A stretch of DNA of 64,000 nt from Lewinella sp. 4G2. Its GTDB lineage: Bacteria > Bacteroidota > Bacteroidia > Chitinophagales > Saprospiraceae. Shown here in pieces: positions 50,224-57,413 of the stretch (within the stretch, counting starts at the first letter, position 1; the number at the start of each line of letters is the position of its first letter). Where the stretch lies: the NCBI RefSeq assembly GCF_001625015.1, contig NZ_LVWJ02000014.1, positions 1,612,001 through 1,676,000 on the forward strand, written 5' to 3'. Under the pieces are notes generated by a model, which saw only the letters and a list, made by a program, of their open reading frames with translations, was not told the DNA's origin and made no database searches. Both the position numbers and the translations under genes were made by a program.

Positions 50224-50404
50224 TTAGCGGAAGATGACACGTTGGGCACCGAGCAGACCTCGTTCGCCATCCAAGAGGCGGAGGGTGTAGACGCCGGCCA
50301 GTAGCGTCGAGTAACTCCGCGCGGGCACTAGGCAGATCCGTGGGGCTACTGACCGCCAGGGTAAAGGTGCCGGAGTTTGGGTTCGGGAAAAGTTTTAAAT
50401 ACAA
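50224..50404 (-). pseudogene. Relic of a T9SS C-terminal sorting domain
   Basis: On the minus strand the fragment opens as LYLKLFPNPNSGTFTLAV...ELLDATGRRL, the start of a T9SS sorting domain. In the +1 frame it continues as LLAGVYTLRLLDGERGLL...AQRVIFR and TAA at 50226-50224, the normal end of such a domain. The middle strand of the domain is missing, and the frame changes at the join, so an internal deletion has occurred. The FG-GAP gene upstream already has its own sorting domain, so this tail belonged to a gene now lost. The hairpin at 50151-50201 would have been its terminator. Confidence 0.75.
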
Positions 50405-50445
50405 GGTCTTTAGGATGTAGATTTAGTAAGCTGACATTCATCGCA

Positions 50446-53274
50446 TCAGCGACCCTTACCCGCAACTACCAAGCGCCCGGCGCCACCGGTCCAGACAAAG
50501 ATGTAGCCACCGAGGGGTAGTCCCGACAGGTCAAGCATTCCATCCGTACCCAGCCGGTGACGCCCGTAGTCACGGCCCCGGAAATCGAGCAGTTGTACCA
50601 CCGTTCCTTCCGGTAAGCCCCGCAACCAGGTTTGGCCACGCGCTGGGTTAGGCGTTGCCAGTACGGATTCAGCCAGGGCGGCTACCTCCACCCAGGGGGA
50701 GTAGCTCGTGCTGCCATCCAGATCTTCCTGGCGTAAGCGATAGCGCAGGTCTCCAGGGGGTACGGTTTCATCCCTGGTTGCGTAGCGACCGTCCAATCGG
50801 GCGGCAACAAATCCGGCCTGCGCCAGCCCCGTTGGGCTCATTCGTTCCACGTAGAAGCCGGCGTTGTCGGTTTCATTCGTCGTTTCCCAGTTCAGTAGTA
50901 CGTCCGCTTTCTCCCGCTCCGCCGTAAAGCTGAGGTAGCGGACTGGCAACGTGGCCCCACCAATCGTATTCGTCGCTTGCAGATCTATTAGTTCCACCGG
51001 CGAAAGGGCGCGGTTCCAGATGGTTACCTCGTCCAGAAGTCCGTTGAAGGGGCGGTCGCCGGCGTCCGTTGGTTGGTTACCGAGGGCTACGGCAACGTTG
51101 GGCGCCTGGGCAACCCGTCCGGTTTGGGCCATGCTGGCTACTTCGGTGCCGTCCACGTAGAGCCGCATTTGCGCGCCGTCGTAGGTGGCCGCTACGAAGG
51201 TCCACTCCTCGGCTCGCAACTGTCCGGTGGGGCTGGCCAGAGTGGCCGTGGTGGTTTGCGCGTCGGTCTTCAAACGGAAGCGTACGCCGGTCGTGCTGAT
51301 CTGGCTCAGCATCCAGTAGTGCTGGTTGCCGGTCACGCCGTCGGCTTTGGAAATGAAGCGCCCTTCGGCCGTCGTCAGGGCGGTCGGGCGCACCCAGGCG
51401 GCGAGAGTTAGTCCGGCGGCGTCCACATCGATGGCGGGTAGTTCAACGCGTTCGGTCGCTACGTCGAGGGCGCCACCAAATTGGCCGTCCGCGGGCCGCC
51501 AGTTGTCGGCGGTGGTGAGGGTGCCATCCTGCCCGGCAACGAGTTCGGGTACGTTCGTGCCGGCAGTTTCGTCCAGCGGCCAGTAGGCAACCTGGGCCTG
51601 GCCGGGGTCCACAACGGTGATAATGACGACGTCCGTCGCTTGTTCGGCTTCGTCGCTTACGGCCAGTTCGAATTCGTAGCGGCCAGCCTCCGTTGGGGTG
51701 AACTGGGCGGTGGCCGTAGTCGCGTTCAGAATGGTAGTGGCCGGCCCGTCAAATTGCGTCCAGGCGTAGTTCAGGGTGGCGTCATCGAGGTCGGTACTCT
51801 CACTGCCGTCCAGCGTCACGGTGGTATTGATATTTACGGTTCGGTCCTCCCCGGCGCGGGCGATCGGCGGGAAATTTCCGTTCTGGGCGATGTTATAGTT
51901 CGCGCTGTTCACCGGGCCCGGCGCGGCATTCTGGGCGCTGGCGCGGGTGCGCAGTAAAGTGGAAGAAGCCAGGGTAAAGGGCCCCGTATACAAAGTGGAT
52001 GTGCCGTCCGGTTCGGACCCATCCGTGGTGTACCGAATGTCCTCCACCAAGCCCGTCGCGGAAAGGGTGACGGTCACCGGAGCGGTAAAATTCCCACCCT
52101 GTGGGGCGATGGATACTTCCCCGGCGCGGGGGAGGGTAGAAGTCGTGTTGTAGTACACGACCGGACGGCCGTTGTAAAAGCGGGGCGCACCAGCTACGTC
52201 GAGGTCGCCATCACCGTCGAGGTCCGCGACGTCACCCAGGTAAAGTTTGCCACCCGGATCGTAATTGGTTTCGGTGAAGTTGCCCTCCCCGTCGTTGACG
52301 AATACGTAGCAGCCGTTGGAACCAAAACTGCGGCCGAGGAAGATGTCGAGGTCACCGTCGTTGTCTACGTCACCAAGGTCGGCGAAGTGGGCGTCCCCAG
52401 TATCATCGCGGAGGATGCGGGTGACGTAGTTGACGCTACCGTCCGGATTGAGCCCGGTGTTTTCGTGCCAGGCGAGGTACTGGACGGAGCCTTCGGCCGT
52501 GCCCATGTAGACGTCCGCATCGCCGTCGCCGTCCAGATCACCGATGGCGGCTTTGACTTTGCCGAAGACGCCCGTCAGGTTGGGGTCGATGGAGTAGGTG
52601 ATCGGTACGCCGGTTTGGGCCCGCCAGTCGTCGGATTTCCAGTAGATGCCGGAGAGGACGATCTCCACGCCGGGTTCACCGTCCAGGTCGCCGACGGCCA
52701 GGCCTTCGTCGCGGCCGGCGTCGTTATCGCCGAGGATCTTCGCCGTCCAGTTGTTGATGTCGGCATTTTGGAAGTAGATCATGACCCGCTGGTCCGTCCA
52801 GGTGCGGGTAACGACGTCGAGCCGGCCGTCGCCATCCACGTCGATGACGACCATATCGTTCTGGTGGCTGACGTTGCCGGTGTACATGGTGATGCGCGTC
52901 CAGGGGGCGTAGACGTCGCCATCGGGTCCGGGATTCAGATAGAGGTAAGTGTTCCCCGGCCCGGAGTTGCGGGCGCCGTCGGAGGTCACCAAGTCGGGCC
53001 AGCCGTCGTTATTTATGTCGGCGGCTTCGGCGGCGTAGGGCCCGCCGGCGGAGGTCCCCATCTGGTATTCGGTGGTAAAATCCGGCCCGGCGTACCAGTA
53101 CTGGTTGCCGCCACAGGCGAAGAGATCGACGTTGCCGTCTCCATCAAAATCGGCTACGGCCACGTCGGCGGTGGCTCGTCCGAAGGCGGTAGGTCCGGTA
53201 AAAGTAATTTGGGCGTGAGCGGGTAGGCTGGCGAGCAAGATCCAGCTGAAGGCGAAGACGAGAAAGCGAAGCAT
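50446..53274 (-). CDS. T9SS-exported FG-GAP/VCBS, PKD and LamG domain protein
   Basis: 942 residues. A signal peptide (MLRFLVFAFSWILLASLPAHA) is followed by FG-GAP/VCBS propeller repeats (about 25-370; many DxDGDGxxD calcium loops such as VADFDGDGNVDLF and IGDLDGDGDADVY). Next come a chitobiase C-terminal-like segment (about 385-460, IRYTTDGSEPDGTSTLY), a PKD domain (about 470-555), a LamG/concanavalin-type domain (about 565-770, VAYWPLDETAG ... LDEVTIWNRALSP) and a T9SS sorting domain (about 865-942, ATPNPARGQTWLRG ... GGYIFVWTGGAGRLVVAGKGR). It is probably a surface or released carbohydrate-binding protein. A 17-bp motif copy encodes TRASAQ within the chitobiase-like segment. Confidence 0.9.
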   Translation of the reverse strand: MLRFLVFAFSWILLASLPAHAQITFTGPTAFGRATADVAVADFDGDGNVDLFACGGNQYWYAGPDFTTEYQMGTSAGGPYAAEAADINNDGWPDLVTSDGARNSGPGNTYLYLNPGPDGDVYAPWTRITMYTGNVSHQNDMVVIDVDGDGRLDVVTRTWTDQRVMIYFQNADINNWTAKILGDNDAGRDEGLAVGDLDGEPGVEIVLSGIYWKSDDWRAQTGVPITYSIDPNLTGVFGKVKAAIGDLDGDGDADVYMGTAEGSVQYLAWHENTGLNPDGSVNYVTRILRDDTGDAHFADLGDVDNDGDLDIFLGRSFGSNGCYVFVNDGEGNFTETNYDPGGKLYLGDVADLDGDGDLDVAGAPRFYNGRPVVYYNTTSTLPRAGEVSIAPQGGNFTAPVTVTLSATGLVEDIRYTTDGSEPDGTSTLYTGPFTLASSTLLRTRASAQNAAPGPVNSANYNIAQNGNFPPIARAGEDRTVNINTTVTLDGSESTDLDDATLNYAWTQFDGPATTILNATTATAQFTPTEAGRYEFELAVSDEAEQATDVVIITVVDPGQAQVAYWPLDETAGTNVPELVAGQDGTLTTADNWRPADGQFGGALDVATERVELPAIDVDAAGLTLAAWVRPTALTTAEGRFISKADGVTGNQHYWMLSQISTTGVRFRLKTDAQTTTATLASPTGQLRAEEWTFVAATYDGAQMRLYVDGTEVASMAQTGRVAQAPNVAVALGNQPTDAGDRPFNGLLDEVTIWNRALSPVELIDLQATNTIGGATLPVRYLSFTAEREKADVLLNWETTNETDNAGFYVERMSPTGLAQAGFVAARLDGRYATRDETVPPGDLRYRLRQEDLDGSTSYSPWVEVAALAESVLATPNPARGQTWLRGLPEGTVVQLLDFRGRDYGRHRLGTDGMLDLSGLPLGGYIFVWTGGAGRLVVAGKGR
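51934..51950 (-). repeat. 17-bp dispersed motif, copy 14
   Basis: Exact match (Y=C, N=C), sense to the FG-GAP/LamG gene, encoding RTRASA. Confidence 0.9.
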
Positions 53275-53314
53275 GTTGGTTTGGCTGGGGGCTTAGCCGA
53301 GAGCGAAGTTAGAG

Positions 53315-53388
53315 TTTAGATTTTAGATTTTCGTGTGCGAGGGTGGCGTAGCCCGGTCTAAAATCTAAAGTCTGGCTTCTAAAATCTC
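53315..53388. repeat. Inverted pair of 7-bp repeat tracts before the superoxide dismutase gene
   Basis: TTTAGATTTTAGA at 53315-53327 is the exact inverse of TCTAAAATCTAAA at 53357-53369, with 29 bases between. Further units (TCTGGCT, TCTAAAA, TCTC) run to 53388. The layout resembles the S23 element arms without a gene inside. Confidence 0.8.
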
Positions 53389-53474
53389 ACGGGTAAACCT
53401 CCTTGGCGCCCACGGCGTTAGCCAGGCAGCTTCCCGATTGGGGAGGTTTTCTTTTATCACCAAGCAATACGCAC

Positions 53475-54080
53475 ATGTTTCAATTACCCAAACTCCCTTA
53501 CGACTACGACGCCCTCGAACCGCACATCGACGCGCGCACGATGGAGATCCACCACACCAAGCACCACAACGGGTACACCACCAAACTGAACAAGGCCATC
53601 GACGGAACGGACCTGGCCGATAAGAAGATCGAAGAGATCCTCAAGGACGCCGGCCACCACTCCACGGCCGTACGCAACAACGGCGGTGGCTTCTACAACC
53701 ACAGCCTTTTCTGGCAGGTGATGAGCCCCGACGGCGGCGGCAAGCCTTCCGGCGATCTCGCTAATGCCATCACCGAGGACTTCGGTAGCTACGACAACTT
53801 TAAGGATCAGTTCGCCGCAGCCGCCGGCTCCCGCTTCGGTTCCGGCTGGGCCTGGCTCATCGTGGGTGAGAACGGCCACCTCGCCGTCACCTCTACCCCT
53901 AACCAGGACAACCCGCTCATGGACGTTGCCGACGACCAGGGTACACCCATCCTCGGCCTCGACGTGTGGGAGCACGCATACTACCTCAATTACCAGAACC
54001 GCCGCCCGGATTACGTGAACGCGTTCTTTGACGTGGTGAATTGGGATGAGGTTGGGAAGCGGTACCAGGACGCGAAGTAA
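53475..54080 (+). CDS. sodA: Superoxide dismutase (Mn/Fe type)
   Basis: 201 residues from ATG 53475; an upstream frame extension (53403) lacks family similarity. Metal ligands are His26 ([11 protein letters not shown]), His76 (FYNHSLFW), Asp163 and His167 (LDVWEHAYY). It turns superoxide into oxygen and hydrogen peroxide in the cytoplasm. The residues [10 protein letters not shown] and [18 protein letters not shown] are of the dimeric Mn/Fe family; the choice of metal cannot be fixed from sequence alone. Preferred codons suggest high expression. Confidence 0.96.
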   Translation: MFQLPKLPYDYDALEPHIDARTMEIHHTKHHNGYTTKLNKAIDGTDLADKKIEEILKDAGHHSTAVRNNGGGFYNHSLFWQVMSPDGGGKPSGDLANAITEDFGSYDNFKDQFAAAAGSRFGSGWAWLIVGENGHLAVTSTPNQDNPLMDVADDQGTPILGLDVWEHAYYLNYQNRRPDYVNAFFDVVNWDEVGKRYQDAK

Positions 54081-54091
54081 ACTTCGCATCA

Positions 54092-54119
54092 GATTCTCGA
54101 ATCTCGATTCTCGATTAGT
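54092..54119 (+). repeat. Tandem 7-bp repeat after the superoxide dismutase gene
   Basis: Units GATTCTC, GAATCTC, GATTCTC, GATTAGT; the first and third are identical to units in the S23 element arms. Confidence 0.85.
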
Positions 54120-54135
54120 GAGGACTGATTTGCTT

Positions 54136-54191
54136 ACGTGACAGGCCCTCTCCCCCGTCCCCTCTCCAAAGGAGAGGGGAGACGTGACAGG
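54136..54191 (+). repeat. GC-rich hairpin framed by a 10-bp direct repeat
   Basis: ACGTGACAGG occurs at 54136-54145 and 54182-54191. Between them CCCCTCTCC (54159-54167) pairs with GGAGAGGGG (54171-54179) around AAA. It may end transcription of the superoxide dismutase gene, but the framing repeats suggest a small repeated element. Confidence 0.6.
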
Positions 54192-54324
54192 TGTTCCGCC
54201 GGAGGAGGTTAAGCTTTAGCGCTCAATTCAAGTGCTGTTACTGTAAATAGTAATATGCTCACATTAATCCATGAATAGCCGGACTGCTTCTTGCCGTCCG
54301 GCTATTTGTTTTATATTGATATTA

Positions 54325-55308
54325 ATGAAGAACTTTTTGCTGCGCAGGAGGGCTACTTTTGATCCGCCGCGGTTCCAGGGGTGGGGGCGGGAGCGCAGTT
54401 ATTTTGAGGGGTGGTACTTCAAGGTGGTCGTCCCGCAGGAGGAGATTGCTTATGCGTTTATTCCGGGCATCAGTTACGACGCGGCGGGGGAGGGACATGC
54501 TTTTTTGCAGGTATTGAACGGGGCGGCGGCAACGTCGGAATACCATCGCTATCCAGTGAGCGATTTTAAGCCGGCGGCAGAGGAGTTTGCTTTGAGTTTG
54601 GGCCCGCACCGATTTAGTTCCGATACTTTATTTATTGATCTTCCGGGCCTGCAATTCGATATCAATTTAATTAATCCTATTCCCTGGGAGGCGCGACCGC
54701 TCGCACCGGGGATTATGGGTTGGTACGGCTTCGTGCCGCGGATGCAGTGCTACCACGGGCTGGTAAGTTTCCACCACGAGTTGTCCGGAACAATTACGGT
54801 AAATAATAAAAAATATTCCGCTGCCGGGGGGGTGGGGTATACCGAAAAAGATTGGGGTAGCGGCTTCCCCGATGCCTGGGTCTGGTGCCAGTCCAACCAT
54901 TTATCGGGCACCAACGGGCCGGCGTGTTTGATGGCCAGCGTAGCGAGTATTCCCTGGTTGGGGACGTCCTTCACCGGCTTTCTCGCGACGTTTTATTTGG
55001 AGGGTGAACTCCACCTTTTTACCACTTGGGCGCAGTCGCAGGTGCAGTGTAAGTTGGACGGGGAGGCGGGGACCGTTAGCCTCACCTTTATCAAACCGGG
55101 GAAGCGCTTGCACATCACGGGCACCCCCGCCGCGGGAGGTGAGTTGGCCAGCCCCATCACCGCGGGAGGGATGACGGGCAAGATCAACGAATCCCTCCGG
55201 GCCGAATTGGACGTCCGGTTGGAAGTAAAGGGCGAATTAGTCTACGCCGGTACCGCCACCTGGGCCGGGCTCGAGGTGTCGGACAATGCGGCCATCTTGA
55301 CTTCCTAA
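54325..55308 (+). CDS. Tocopherol-cyclase-like family protein
   Basis: 327 residues from ATG 54325; an ATG 18 codons upstream lies in a Cys-rich stretch without similarity. Family signatures are FQGWGRERSYFEGWYFKVVVPQ near the start and GVGYTEKDWGSGFPDAWVWCQSNHL in the middle, both typical of the tocopherol cyclase / hydroxyneurosporene-dehydrogenase-like beta-barrel fold. Plant and cyanobacterial members close the chromanol ring of vitamin E; bacterial homologues in non-photosynthetic lineages are uncharacterised, and no other tocopherol gene is present. A role in lipid or quinone chemistry is only a guess. Base use differs from its neighbours, with long T- and G-rich runs. Confidence 0.82.
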   Translation: MKNFLLRRRATFDPPRFQGWGRERSYFEGWYFKVVVPQEEIAYAFIPGISYDAAGEGHAFLQVLNGAAATSEYHRYPVSDFKPAAEEFALSLGPHRFSSDTLFIDLPGLQFDINLINPIPWEARPLAPGIMGWYGFVPRMQCYHGLVSFHHELSGTITVNNKKYSAAGGVGYTEKDWGSGFPDAWVWCQSNHLSGTNGPACLMASVASIPWLGTSFTGFLATFYLEGELHLFTTWAQSQVQCKLDGEAGTVSLTFIKPGKRLHITGTPAAGGELASPITAGGMTGKINESLRAELDVRLEVKGELVYAGTATWAGLEVSDNAAILTS

Positions 55309-55364
55309 GCGGCCGTGATGAGGGCGCAGCAGAGCAGGAACAGGAAGAGATAGAATTTGTACAT
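55305..55364 (-). CDS. Possible 19-residue hydrophobic peptide
   Basis: On the minus strand ATG at 55364-55362 opens a frame to TAG at 55307-55305, giving MYKFYLFLFLLCCALITAA. It is one hydrophobic helix with a Lys near the start, like a signal peptide or single-span small membrane protein. It overlaps the stop codon of the tocopherol-cyclase-like gene. No upstream promoter was confirmed, and chance occurrence is possible. The remainder of the gap to 55577 has no gene I trust, only a motif copy at 55484-55500. Confidence 0.25.
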   Translation of the reverse strand: MYKFYLFLFLLCCALITAA

Positions 55365-55483
55365 GGTTACGGGCTTTGTCCCGTCTATTCCTTTGTTGAC
55401 CAATCCGTTACGTTGGAGGGCCAAATTTATTAGCGGTGGAATCCTGGGATTGGAGTTGCCCATTTTTACTTGCCCATTTTATG

Positions 55484-55500
55484 GTACCTGCGGCAGCGCC
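55484..55500 (+). repeat. 17-bp dispersed motif, copy 15
   Basis: GTACCTGCGGCAGCGCC, one mismatch at position 2; intergenic, before the GH3 gene. Confidence 0.85.
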
Positions 55501-55577
55501 CAAACACCCCACCCAACAATGGGTTATACCAGCAACCAACCCAGCCCTACGCGGCCCCATCTACCCAAATCAGAACA

Positions 55578-57107
55578 ATGGCTTTTTACGGACAACTCAT
55601 CAAAACCATCCTGGAAGCGAAGCACGCTTTGCTGCCCCACGAACCGTCGGACCCCACGGCGGCGCAGGAGGACCAGCTGCGGGACTTGCTCGATACAGCC
55701 AAGGACACCGCGTTCGGCAAGTACTACAACTTCGCGGGATTGCTGGAAAAAGAGGACGTGCGCAAGGCCTACCGCAAAGCCGTGCCGATCTTTGACTACC
55801 ACAAGATGAACGCCTCGTGGTGGAAGCAGCAGCGCCGTAACCCGGACATCACCTGGCCCGGCAGCCCCGACTTTTTTGCCCTCAGCAGTGGCACGACGGG
55901 GAAGAAGAGTAAGCGGATACCCGTCACCGACGAGATGCTGGCTTGCACCCAACGCGTAGGCCGCGCCCAGGCGGAGTGCCTCGCTAATTTTGAACTACCG
56001 GCGGACCTATTTGAGAAGGACATCCTGATGCTCACCAGCTCGGCCGACCTCGACGAGAAGGACGGCTGGCAGGAAGGGGAGATCAGCGGCATCAACGTGA
56101 GTAACATGCCGGACTTCATGGAGGCCGTCTACAAACCCGGTATCGAGATCGCTCAGATTGATAACTGGGACGAGCGGGTGCAACGCATCGCCGAAGAGGC
56201 ACCGAACTGGGACGTTGGCGCCCTCGCCGGCATCCCCAGTTGGATCGTGATGATGTTGCGCAAGGTGATCGAAGTCAATAAGCTGAACAACATCCACGAA
56301 ATTTGGCCCAGCCTGCAGATCTACACGACGGGCGGCGTGGCCTTCGAACCCTACCGCAAGAGTTTTGAAGCGCTGCTGGACCATCCGATCATCATCATGG
56401 ATACCTACCTGGCCAGCGAAGGCTTCTTCGCCTTCAACGCCCGCCCGGGCACCATGGCGATGGAACTTGCCCTCGACCACGGGATGTACTTCGAGTTCAT
56501 CCCCCACGACGAAACGGGCTTCGACGCCACCGGCCAGCTGCTGGACAAACCTAAAGTGGTCGACTACCGCGACGTGGAAGAAAACAAGGACTACGCCCTG
56601 CTCATCTCCACCCCCGCCGGCGCCTGGCGCTACATGATCGGCGATACGATCAAGTTTACGAATAAGGAAAAGATGGAGATCGTCATCACCGGCCGGACGA
56701 AGTACTGGCTCAACGTGGTCGGCTCCCAGCTCAGCGAAGAGAAACTCAACGCCGCCGTCGCCGCCCTCAACGAACAGACCGACAGTGAGATCAAGGAATT
56801 CACCGTCGGCGCCGTCCCTACCGAGGACGGAAACGACTACTACCACCAGTGGATCCTCGGCGTCAATAAGGAAGGCCTCGCTGCCGACCGGGCCCGGGAC
56901 ATCCTGGACGAGCACCTGCAATCCGTCAACAAGAACTACAAAGTGGCGCGGGAAAAGGCACTGAAGGGCGTCCGCGTCAAGGTCACCGCCGCCAATAAAC
57001 TCTACGATTTCCTCGAGCAAAAGAAGAACAAGAAGGGCGGGCAGATCAAGTTCCCGAAGGTGATGACGGCGGATGACCTGGAGCAGTTGCTGGACTTCCT
57101 GGACTGA
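55578..57107 (+). CDS. GH3-family acyl-adenylate/amido synthetase-like protein
   Basis: 509 residues from ATG 55578 (MAFYGQLIKT); the frame is open to 55470 but that segment overlaps a motif copy and lacks similarity. GH3 features include the phosphate-binding motif FALSSGTTGKKSKRIPVT (about 95-112), a middle YTTGGVAFEPYRKSF and the hinge region WRYMIGDTIKFTNKEKMEIVITGRTKYWLNVVGSQLSEEKL. Plant GH3 proteins activate auxin or jasmonate and couple them to amino acids; bacterial members are mostly uncharacterised but should likewise activate a carboxylic acid with ATP. No pathway neighbour identifies the substrate. Confidence 0.9.
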   Translation: MAFYGQLIKTILEAKHALLPHEPSDPTAAQEDQLRDLLDTAKDTAFGKYYNFAGLLEKEDVRKAYRKAVPIFDYHKMNASWWKQQRRNPDITWPGSPDFFALSSGTTGKKSKRIPVTDEMLACTQRVGRAQAECLANFELPADLFEKDILMLTSSADLDEKDGWQEGEISGINVSNMPDFMEAVYKPGIEIAQIDNWDERVQRIAEEAPNWDVGALAGIPSWIVMMLRKVIEVNKLNNIHEIWPSLQIYTTGGVAFEPYRKSFEALLDHPIIIMDTYLASEGFFAFNARPGTMAMELALDHGMYFEFIPHDETGFDATGQLLDKPKVVDYRDVEENKDYALLISTPAGAWRYMIGDTIKFTNKEKMEIVITGRTKYWLNVVGSQLSEEKLNAAVAALNEQTDSEIKEFTVGAVPTEDGNDYYHQWILGVNKEGLAADRARDILDEHLQSVNKNYKVAREKALKGVRVKVTAANKLYDFLEQKKNKKGGQIKFPKVMTADDLEQLLDFLD

Positions 57108-57413
57108 TGTTCCGGCAGCGTTTTACCCTAATTCAGTCAGTTCCACCGCCGATAGTGCAAAAAGGCGCATTTTTTACGCACCAAACGAAGGCGGAGCGGT
57201 TTGTTTTGCAGACCTTTGTGGTCGTTTAAACTTACCCAAGGGTTACGGCTGATCACCATCAGTTTTACGCCCTGTTTGCCCCGCGGGCCGGGTGAGTTTG
57301 GCCCGCGTTACCGGTTCCCTCCCCGGTGGCGTTTTGATTCAGGGTTCGGCCCCTCCCGGTAGCCAACAAAAGTACCGGCGGGCCTCACGGACCAGCGTTC
57401 TACCCAACTTAGC
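57108..57413. other. Leader region of the 2-oxoglutarate dehydrogenase gene
   Basis: 306 bases without a gene. CGCGGGCC (57282-57289) pairs with GGCCCGCG (57300-57307), and ACCGG/CCGGT pairs just after, so the transcript leader could be structured. GACCTTTG near 57213 is a weak -7 candidate (one mismatch). Confidence 0.4.

Noticed and set aside
55357-55809. 150-codon frame overlapping the start of the GH3 gene
   Set aside because: It runs in another frame through GH3 coding DNA and turns into Arg/Pro/Thr-rich low complexity.
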